From Agrococcus baldri (GTDB lineage Bacteria > Actinomycetota > Actinomycetes > Actinomycetales > Microbacteriaceae), in NCBI GenBank assembly GCA_900114805.1, contig FOZN01000003.1, positions 124,001 through 188,000 on the forward strand: DNA of 64,000 nucleotides, read 5' to 3'. The notes under the pieces are model-generated. The model saw nothing but the letters and a program-made list of their open reading frames with translations. It was not told where the DNA came from and did not search any database. Within the stretch, counting starts at the first letter, position 1. Each line of letters starts with the position of its first letter. The translations under genes were made by a program, and so were the position numbers. This document shows, piece after piece, positions 38,643 through 44,899 of this stretch.

Positions 38643-40154
38643 GTGACGAGCCTGACGTCGATCGCCGAGCGCTACGGCCTGCTGAGTGACCCGGACGTGC
38701 GGTGGCTGCATCGGCTGGTCGCCGACTTCCAGCTGCTGGCCGACCTCGCCATCGGCGACATCGTGCTGTGGCTGCCGACCGGTGACGACGACGGCTACAT
38801 CGCGGTGCAGCACGCGCGCCCCGCCGGCGCCGCGACGCTCTTCTACCGCGACATCGTCGGCCAACCGGTGCGGAACGCATGGCGCGAGCAGGTCCACCGG
38901 GCATACACCGAGGGCGTCTCCCTCGACGCCGACTCGCCTGAGTGGGGCGTCGAGTCCGACGCCAAGGTGCGGGCGATCCCCGTGCGGCGCCGCGAGGTCG
39001 AGCCCTCGGTCGCGCTCGTGCAGCAGCCGATCGCCGTCATCACCCGCCATGCCAACCACGCCGACACGCGCAGCGCCGGCCGCCTCGAGCGCACCTTCCG
39101 CGAGTGCGCGAGCGAGCTGTTCCGGATGATCGCCGACGCCGACTTCCCCGACCCCGCAGCACCGTCGGGCCAACGACGCGGCGCGGCCCGCGCATCCGAC
39201 GGCCTGATCCGCCTGGACCAGGCGGGCGTCGTCACCTTCGCGAGCCCGAACGCGCTCTCCGCCTTCACGCGGCTCGGCTTCCGCGGCGAGCTGGAGGGCG
39301 AATCGCTCGCCGAGATCACGACCGAGCTGATCGACGAGTCGCACGAGGTGGATGAGGCGCTGCCGCTCGTCGTCACCGGCAGGGCGCCGTGGCGCACTGA
39401 CATCGAGACGAGGCTCGTGACGCTGACGCTGCGCGCGGTGCCGCTGCGGCAGGGCTCGGCGCGGCTGGGCGCGCTCGTGCTGGCGCGCGACGTCACCGAC
39501 ATGCGCGCGCAGGAGCAGACGCTCATCACCAAGGACGCAACGATCCGCGAGATCCACCATCGCGTGAAGAACAACCTGCAGACGGTCGCTGCGCTGCTGC
39601 GGATCCAGTCCCGGCGGTCGAAGAGCGAGGAGTCGCGCACCGCGCTGCAGAACGCCGAGCGGCGCGTCTCATCGATCGCGGTCGTGCACGACACGCTCTC
39701 GGAGGGCCTCAGCCAGTCGGTCGACTTCGACCAGGTCTTCGACCGGGCGATGAAGCTCACGAGCGAGCTCGCGTCGATCCACGGCGCGCAGGTGCGCACC
39801 GAGCGGCAGGGCACGTTCGGCGTGCTGCCGAGCGGCTACGCGACGCCCCTCGCCCTTGCCCTCACCGAGCTCGTCACCAACGCGGTCGAGCACGGTCTCC
39901 CGGGCAGGAAGGACGGGCTCGTGCGGATCACCGCCGCGCGCGACGAGAAGTGGCTCACCGTGCAGGTGTGCGACAACGGCTCGGGCCTGCCGCCGGGCCG
40001 GGTGGGCTCCGGGCTCGGCACGCAGATCGTGAAGACGCTCGTCACCGGCGAGCTCTCGGGCACGATCGACTGGGGCGCCAGGGCGATCGAGGGCACCGAG
40101 GTGACGGTGAAGGTGCCGCTGTCGTACATCCGCTCGGACGACGACACCGCCTGA
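38643..40154 (+). CDS. PdtaS-like sensor histidine kinase
   Basis: A 503-residue cytosolic kinase with an N-terminal GAF-like domain of the PdtaS type (IGDIVLWLPTGDDDGYIAVQH), a PAS domain (about residues 190-290), a HisKA_2 phosphoacceptor with His306 in EIHHRVKNNLQTVAALL, and an HATPase domain (ALTELVTNAVEHG, DNGSGLPPG, GSGLGTQIVKTL). In mycobacteria PdtaS signals to the RNA-binding regulator PdtaR; no such gene is adjacent here. GTG 38643 is six bases after TACGCT (38631-38636), so translation probably starts at the 5' end of its own transcript. Confidence 0.92.
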   Translation: MTSLTSIAERYGLLSDPDVRWLHRLVADFQLLADLAIGDIVLWLPTGDDDGYIAVQHARPAGAATLFYRDIVGQPVRNAWREQVHRAYTEGVSLDADSPEWGVESDAKVRAIPVRRREVEPSVALVQQPIAVITRHANHADTRSAGRLERTFRECASELFRMIADADFPDPAAPSGQRRGAARASDGLIRLDQAGVVTFASPNALSAFTRLGFRGELEGESLAEITTELIDESHEVDEALPLVVTGRAPWRTDIETRLVTLTLRAVPLRQGSARLGALVLARDVTDMRAQEQTLITKDATIREIHHRVKNNLQTVAALLRIQSRRSKSEESRTALQNAERRVSSIAVVHDTLSEGLSQSVDFDQVFDRAMKLTSELASIHGAQVRTERQGTFGVLPSGYATPLALALTELVTNAVEHGLPGRKDGLVRITAARDEKWLTVQVCDNGSGLPPGRVGSGLGTQIVKTLVTGELSGTIDWGARAIEGTEVTVKVPLSYIRSDDDTA

Positions 40155-40208
40155 CGCGCCCGGCGTCACCGCGCGCTCAGCCGCTGCAGCGCGGTGCTGA
40201 CCGCACAC

Positions 40209-40242
40209 AGAAGCGGGGCCGCCCGAAGGCGACCCCGCTTCT
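40209..40242. terminator. Bidirectional terminator between the histidine kinase and whiB
   Basis: AGAAGCGGGG (40209-40218) pairs with CCCCGCTTCT (40233-40242); after one mismatch CGCC pairs with GGCG around a CGAA tetraloop. It lies between two convergent genes. Confidence 0.85.
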
Positions 40243-40253
40243 CTCGTGCTGCG

Positions 40254-40502
40254 TCAGCCGGCGCGGCGAGCGCGCGCGGCGCGGCGCTTGAGCGCGCGGC
40301 GCTCATCCTCGGAGAGGCCGCCCCACACGCCCGAGTCCTGGTTGGTCTCGAGGGCGTACTGGAGGCACATCTCGGTCACCGGGCACGTCGCGCAGACTGC
40401 CTTCGCCTTCTCGATCTGCTCGAGCGCTGGGCCGGTGTTGCCGACCGGGAAGAACAGCTCGGGGTCCACCGTGAGGCAGGCAGCGTCATCACGCCAATCC
40501 AT
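40254..40502 (-). CDS. whiB: WhiB-family transcriptional regulator (WhiB1-like)
   Basis: An 82-residue iron-sulfur regulator. Four cysteines (9, 37, 40, 46) in the WhiB pattern C-X27-C-X2-C-X5-C bind a 4Fe-4S cluster that reacts with nitric oxide or oxygen; GVWGGLSEDERRALKRR is the turn and basic DNA-binding tail. DPELFFPVGNTGPALEQI is close to WhiB1, which partners sigma factor region 4. AAGGAG is seven bases upstream of ATG 40502. Confidence 0.95.
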   Translation of the reverse strand: MDWRDDAACLTVDPELFFPVGNTGPALEQIEKAKAVCATCPVTEMCLQYALETNQDSGVWGGLSEDERRALKRRAARARRAG

Positions 40503-40640
40503 ACATGTGCTCCTTGTACATTGGAGGGGGAAGTCGCGCTTCGCGGGAATCCGCGGCGCAGAAGACTCGGGGCGCAGCAGCGGTGCCGCCCGACGTTCTA
40601 TGCTTCCACAGCACCCCCAGAGAGGCAAGGGTTTTCTTCT

Positions 40641-41042
40641 GTGAGCGATCACTCCAGACTTCGGCCGCGCACGGCTTCGACGGCCGGCGGCCTCCTGCTG
40701 CTCGAAGCGCTCGGCATGCTCGTGATCGCCGCCTGGGTGGCCATCTCGGCGCTCGGCGACGGGCCGCAGCACGTCGCCGGCGGCCTGTTCCTGGCGGCGC
40801 TCGCGGCGGGCTCGGCCTTCTTCCTGCTGCAGGCCGGCAGGGCGATGCTCGACGGCCGATCCTGGTCGCGCGCGGCCGCCGTGGTGTGGCAGGTGCTGCA
40901 GCTCGGCGTCGCCGCAGGCACCTTCAACGGGGGAGAGGGGCCGGTGTGGCTCGCGCTCATCCTGGCCGCGCTCGCGGTGACGGTGCTGGTGCTCGTGCTG
41001 CGCCGGAGCGTCACCGTGTGGTTGCGCCCCGAGGTCGAGTAG
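40641..41042 (+). CDS. Four-helix membrane protein, unknown
   Basis: A 133-residue protein with four hydrophobic segments (LLLLEALGMLVIAAWVAISAL; AGGLFLAALAAGSAFFLLQAG; AAAVVWQVLQLGVAAG; LALILAALAVTVLVLVL). GTG start with a weak AAGGG upstream; the -10 box TATGCT (40599-40604) lies 36 bases before it. Genes of this kind often neighbour whiB in actinobacteria but have no assigned role. It is convergent with the bcp gene. Confidence 0.7.
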   Translation: MSDHSRLRPRTASTAGGLLLLEALGMLVIAAWVAISALGDGPQHVAGGLFLAALAAGSAFFLLQAGRAMLDGRSWSRAAAVVWQVLQLGVAAGTFNGGEGPVWLALILAALAVTVLVLVLRRSVTVWLRPEVE

Positions 41043-41045
41043 CCG

Positions 41046-41516
41046 TCAGTCGCTGAACGCGAGCCGCTTGTGGAGCATCTCGAGGTGGCCCTTCGCTTTC
41101 GTGTTGTAGAAGGCGTGCGTGATCACGCCTTGCTCGTCGAGCACGAAGGTCGAACGGCGCACGCCCTCGACGAGGCGGCCGTAGCTGTTCTTCTCGCCGA
41201 ACGTGCCCCAGGCGCGGTGCACGGCGAGGTCCTCGTCGCTCAGCAGCGGGAAGGTGAGCGCGTCGAGCTCATGCGCTCGGGCGAGCCGCTCGATCGAGTC
41301 GCGCGATATGCCGACGACCGCATAGCCGTGCTGCGACAGATCGGGCAGACGGTCGCGGAAGTCGCACGCCTGCTGCTTGCACGCGACGGTGAGCGCCTGC
41401 GGGTAGAAGTAGACGATCGCCTTGCGACCGCGCAGATCGGCGAGCGAGACGGGAGTGCCGCTCTGGTCGGGCAGGGTGAAGTCGGGTGCGGCCATGCCGG
41501 GCTGGAGGTGCGTCAT
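41046..41516 (-). CDS. bcp: Thioredoxin-dependent peroxiredoxin, Bcp/PrxQ type
   Basis: Reduces peroxides using thioredoxin; 156 residues, the usual size. APDFTLPDQSGTPVSLADL starts the fold and YFYPQALTVACKQQACDF holds the peroxidatic Cys and the resolving Cys five residues later, as in atypical two-Cys BCP. The common TPGCT motif is altered to TVACK, losing the Pro and second Thr. The Arg near RRSTFVLDEQG completes the site. ATG 41516 was chosen by homology; longer in-frame starts lack support. Confidence 0.9.
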   Translation of the reverse strand: MTHLQPGMAAPDFTLPDQSGTPVSLADLRGRKAIVYFYPQALTVACKQQACDFRDRLPDLSQHGYAVVGISRDSIERLARAHELDALTFPLLSDEDLAVHRAWGTFGEKNSYGRLVEGVRRSTFVLDEQGVITHAFYNTKAKGHLEMLHKRLAFSD

Positions 41517-41585
41517 CGGTTCCATCCAAGCAGTGCACAAGTGCTCGCAACGTCTGGTATCGTTATTCCTCGGTCGAGAGACCAT

Positions 41586-41658
<73 letters not shown>

Positions 41659-41663
41659 CAGCG

Positions 41664-41694
41664 AGAAAGCCCGGCGCAGAGCGCCGGGCTTTCT
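41664..41694. terminator. Terminator after tRNA-Lys, shared with the aminotransferase
   Basis: Perfect 14-pair stem AGAAAGCCCGGCGC / GCGCCGGGCTTTCT with the three-base loop AGA, five bases after the tRNA, and about 20 bases past the stop of the convergent aminotransferase gene. The arm's own A/T end gives a U-rich tail in both directions. Confidence 0.9.
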
Positions 41695-41716
41695 TCATGT
41701 CGTGAGGCAGTCCTGG

Positions 41717-42940
41717 CTACTGCCGGTAGGACGCCAGGAAGTTGCCGATCCGCTCGACCGCGTCTTCGAGGTCGCGCTTCCACGGCAGGGTCACGATGCG
41801 GAAGTGGTCGGGTGAGGGCCAGTTGAAGCCCGTGCCGTGCGTGACGAGGATCTTCTCCTCGCGCAGCAGGTCGAGCGCGAACTGCCGGTCGTCGTGGATC
41901 TCGTGCACCTCGGCCTCGAGCCGTGGGAAGAGGTAGAGCGCCCCCTTCGGGTTGACGACGCTCACCCCGGGGATGCGCCGCAGCCCCTCCACGGCCGCGT
42001 CCCGCTGCTCGAGCAGCCGGCCGCCGGGCAGGATGAGGTCCTCGATCGACTGGTGGCCCCCGAGCGCCACCTGGATGCCGTACTGCGCCGGCACGTTCGG
42101 GCACAGGCGCGTCGATGCCAGCAGCGTCAGCCCCTCGAGGAAGCCGGCCGCGTGCGCCTTCGGCCCCGTGATCGCGAGCCAGGCGGCGCGGAAGCCTGCC
42201 GCGCGGTAGGTCTTCGACAGCCCGTTGTACGTCAGCGTCAGCAGGTCGGGCGCGAGCGTCGCGATCGAGATGTGCTCGGCGTCGTCGTAGAGGATGCGGT
42301 CGTAGATCTCGTCGGCGAGGATCAGCAGCGAGTGCTTGCGCGCCAGGTCGACGATGCCCTGCAACGACTCGCGCGTGTAGACGGCGCCTGTGGGGTTGTT
42401 CGGGTTGATGACGACGATCGCCTTCGTGCGGGGCGTGATCTTCGCCTCGATGTCGTCCAGATCCGGCACCCAGTCGTTCGCCTCGTCCGTCAGGTAGTGC
42501 ACGGGCGTGCCGCCGCCGAGCGAGGTCATCGCGGTCCAGAGCGGGTAGTCCGGCGCGGGGATGAGCACCTCGTCGCCGGCATCCAGCAGCGACTGCATCG
42601 TCATCGTGATGAGCTCCGAGACGCCGTTGCCGAGGAAGACGTCGTCGACGCTCAGCTGCGGGAAGCCCGCGACGCCCTCGTAGCGCGTCACGACCGCGCG
42701 GCGTGCCGAGAGGATGCCCTTCGAGTCGGAATAGCCCTCGGCGAGCGGCAGGTTCGCGATCATGTCCTGCACGATCGTGTCGGGCGTCTCGAAGCCGAAC
42801 GGCGCGGGATTGCCGATGTTGAGCTTCAGGATGCGATGCCCCTCGGCCTCGAGCCGCGCGGCCTCGGCGGCCACCGGGCCGCGGATCTCGTAGAGGACGT
42901 GCTTGAGCTTCGAGGACTGATCGAGCGACTTCAGGGCCAT
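41717..42940 (-). CDS. PLP-dependent aminotransferase (alanine transaminase AlaA-like)
   Basis: A 407-residue class I aminotransferase. LKLNIGNPAPFGFETPD, YSDSKGI, GNGVSELITM, INPNNPTGAVY, LADEIYDRILYD and the PLP-lysine motif NGLSKTYRAAGFR match AlaA/YfbQ, which forms alanine from pyruvate and glutamate; the final arginine is in HFRIVTLP. ATG 42940 is preferred: TAGCAT (42952-42947) ends six bases upstream with no ribosome-binding site needed. An in-frame GTG one codon upstream is less likely. Confidence 0.92.
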   Translation of the reverse strand: MALKSLDQSSKLKHVLYEIRGPVAAEAARLEAEGHRILKLNIGNPAPFGFETPDTIVQDMIANLPLAEGYSDSKGILSARRAVVTRYEGVAGFPQLSVDDVFLGNGVSELITMTMQSLLDAGDEVLIPAPDYPLWTAMTSLGGGTPVHYLTDEANDWVPDLDDIEAKITPRTKAIVVINPNNPTGAVYTRESLQGIVDLARKHSLLILADEIYDRILYDDAEHISIATLAPDLLTLTYNGLSKTYRAAGFRAAWLAITGPKAHAAGFLEGLTLLASTRLCPNVPAQYGIQVALGGHQSIEDLILPGGRLLEQRDAAVEGLRRIPGVSVVNPKGALYLFPRLEAEVHEIHDDRQFALDLLREEKILVTHGTGFNWPSPDHFRIVTLPWKRDLEDAVERIGNFLASYRQ

Positions 42941-42976
42941 CACCCCATGCTAGGCGCGCGCTGGAGCTGAAAGCGG

Positions 42977-43031
42977 CGGCCCGTTCGGGCCGACGCTGCG
43001 ATGCCAGCGCCCGGGTCCGTCTCCGACCCGG
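42977..43031. terminator. Hairpins downstream of the pfkB gene
   Basis: CGGCCC/GGGCCG with loop GTTC (42977-42992) and CCGGGTC/GACCCGG with a seven-base loop (43011-43031), within the 100-base gap between the pfkB-type stop and the aminotransferase promoter. Confidence 0.55.
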
Positions 43032-43044
43032 TCCACCGGTGCTG

Positions 43045-43923
43045 TCAGCTCACTTCGTCGGGCAGCTGCAGCAGCCCTCCCGCCGAGCGCGTGGTCGCGG
43101 CGGCCACGGCCATGGCGCGCTCGAGCGGCGCCGCCCATCCGCCCTCGTGGTCACGGGTGATGACGGATGCGGTGAGCGAGGCGAGCACGCTGTCACCGGC
43201 GCCGATGGTGTCGACGATGGGCCTCGACAGCTCGGGCACGGGCGCCGAGACGTAGCCGCGCGCCGACGTGATGACCGCGCCTTCGGAGCCGCGTGTGACC
43301 GCCACCGCACCCGCACCGGCACCGAGCCAGCGGGAGGCGGTCTCGCTGGCATCCTCGCCGTAGACCAGCTCGGTGTCCTCGTCGCTCACCTTCACCAGCA
43401 GCGCCCGGCCGGCCAGTCGGTCGAGCCCGGCCGCGAAGCGCTCGCGAGCCCCCTCGGCCTGCAGGTAGCCGGGCCTGGCGTTCGGATCGATCAGCAGCCG
43501 CTCGCGCGAGTGCGAGAGCGCCAGTAGCGGGGCAATCTGCGCCGGGTGCTCGAGCGCGAGGCACGAGACCACCACGAGCGGCGCCGCCTCGAGCAGGTAC
43601 TCGAGCCCGGCCAGGTCGACGAAGCGCGACGTGCCGGCCTGGTTGAACTCGTAGTGCATGGTGCCGCCGGCGCGCACGGCGCTCGCGACCGCCGTGCCGT
43701 GCGGCGCATCCGTCGCCAGCAGCTCGACGCCGTGCGCGGCGCAGTGCTCGCGCACCAGCCGACCTGCGGCGTCGTCGCCGACCATGGCGATCAGCCGCGC
43801 GGGCACGCCCAGGCGGGCGAGGCCGACCGCCACGTTGAGGGCGGCGCCGCCGACGATCGACGCGCCGTCGACCTCATCGACGAGCGCGTCGCCGATCACG
43901 ACGACAGGGTCGGTCACGGGCAC
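43045..43923 (-). CDS. PfkB-family carbohydrate kinase
   Basis: A 292-residue ribokinase-like sugar kinase. GGAALNVAVGLARLG near the N terminus is the PfkB first signature, LLIDPNARPGYL is in the centre, and DTIGAGDSVLASL holds the catalytic Asp and anion hole. The substrate is not evident; fructose or a nucleoside are possible. GTG 43923 is used, but GTG 43917 is equally possible because neither has a clear ribosome-binding site. It is not in an operon with transporters. Confidence 0.85.
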   Translation of the reverse strand: MPVTDPVVVIGDALVDEVDGASIVGGAALNVAVGLARLGVPARLIAMVGDDAAGRLVREHCAAHGVELLATDAPHGTAVASAVRAGGTMHYEFNQAGTSRFVDLAGLEYLLEAAPLVVVSCLALEHPAQIAPLLALSHSRERLLIDPNARPGYLQAEGARERFAAGLDRLAGRALLVKVSDEDTELVYGEDASETASRWLGAGAGAVAVTRGSEGAVITSARGYVSAPVPELSRPIVDTIGAGDSVLASLTASVITRDHEGGWAAPLERAMAVAAATTRSAGGLLQLPDEVS

Positions 43924-43957
43924 TCGTACCGCGGGACTGCCGTGAGGGACCTAAGGC

Positions 43958-44182
43958 TCACTTGCGCTTAGCCGCCTTGCGCAGCTCGCGCTCGAGCTCT
44001 TCCTGCCGGATGCCCTCGTCGCGCTGGCTGACGGCGCCGATGGCGAGCGCCACGCCGATGCCCCAGCTGGCCCACAGCAGAGCGAGGCGCCAATCGCGCG
44101 GTCCGGTCCGCGTCGCCCTGAACACTGGCCAGGCGCTGGTCACCGAGCTGATCACGCTCGCATTCATCAGGTACTTGCGCAT
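43958..44182 (-). CDS. Small single-helix membrane protein, unknown
   Basis: A 74-residue protein: a hydrophilic start with Ser/Thr (MNASVISSVTSAWPVF), one membrane helix (LALLWASWGIGVALAIGAVS) and a charged, helical C terminus (DEGIRQEELERELRKAAKRK). GAGGAGG precedes ATG 44182, and TACATT (44208 to 44203) is a -10 candidate. No family recognised. Confidence 0.7.
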   Translation of the reverse strand: MRKYLMNASVISSVTSAWPVFRATRTGPRDWRLALLWASWGIGVALAIGAVSQRDEGIRQEELERELRKAAKRK

Positions 44183-44278
44183 GTCGCCTCCTCGTCGCGA
44201 CCAATGTATCGGCGGCGACCTGAACACCGGACGCGAGCCGACGCATCCGCCCGACGACGGCGCAGGATCGAGTCAGAC

Positions 44279-44311
44279 TGACCGATCGGTCGACATCTGA
44301 CCGATCGGTCA
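44279..44311. promoter_or_regulatory. Two TetR operators upstream of the MMPL-locus repressor
   Basis: TGACCGATCGGTCG (44279-44292) and TGACCGATCGGTCA (44298-44311) share the perfect 12-base palindrome GACCGATCGGTC; centres are 19 bases apart. The first overlaps the -35 box and the second fills the spacer of the promoter described next. Confidence 0.9.
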
Positions 44312-44318
44312 GTACAGT
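44290..44318 (+). promoter_or_regulatory. Promoter of the tetR-MMPL-YhgE operon
   Basis: TCGACA (44290-44295) and TACAGT (44313-44318) are 17 bases apart; the GTG start follows eight bases after the -10 box, so the transcript is probably leaderless. Operators cover the -35 box and spacer. Confidence 0.75.
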
Positions 44319-44326
44319 GGTGTCAC

Positions 44327-44899
44327 GTGACCACTCGCGATGAGATCCTCCAGGCCGCGCTTGAGCGCTTCGCCCGCTACGGCTACCTCGGCAGCTCGAT
44401 CCAGCAGATCGCCGACGACGTCGGCACCTCGAAGTCGTCGGTGCTCTACCACTTCGACTCGAAGGAAGCGCTGCTCGAGGCCGCGATGCAGCCGACCATG
44501 GACGCGCTGAGCGCGCTCATCGACGCGCTGCCCGCCGCCAAGGACGACAAGGTCGCCGCCGCCCCCGCACTCGTCACCCGCTTCGTCGACACGCTCATGG
44601 CGCACAGCGCCGCCGTGTCGATCTTCGTCACGCAGCGCGGCGCCCTGCAGGAGGTGCCCGCGATCGTGCGCGGCAACGCGATCGTCGACACCATCGCCTC
44701 GACCCTGGTGCTCGAGGCGCCCACCACGCGCAGCCTCACGCGGCTCTCGATCGGCCTCGCCGGCGTCGCGTTCATCCTCGCCGACGCGGTCGACACGACC
44801 CATGAGCACCCCAGCCCGGAGGAGATGCGCGAGATCTTCATCGACACGCTGCTCGAGCTGTGCATGCCCGAGGCCGTCGCCGCCGGAGAGGACGCCTGA
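44327..44899 (+). CDS. TetR-family repressor of the MMPL operon
   Basis: A 190-residue regulator. The helix-turn-helix is LGSSIQQIADDVGTSKSSVLYHFDSKEALL; the remaining helices form the ligand domain. Two palindromic operators sit on its own promoter, so it very likely represses itself and the two membrane-protein genes after it. Its TGA overlaps the MMPL ATG. The ligand is probably the compound or lipid that the transporter handles. Confidence 0.93.
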   Translation: MTTRDEILQAALERFARYGYLGSSIQQIADDVGTSKSSVLYHFDSKEALLEAAMQPTMDALSALIDALPAAKDDKVAAAPALVTRFVDTLMAHSAAVSIFVTQRGALQEVPAIVRGNAIVDTIASTLVLEAPTTRSLTRLSIGLAGVAFILADAVDTTHEHPSPEEMREIFIDTLLELCMPEAVAAGEDA

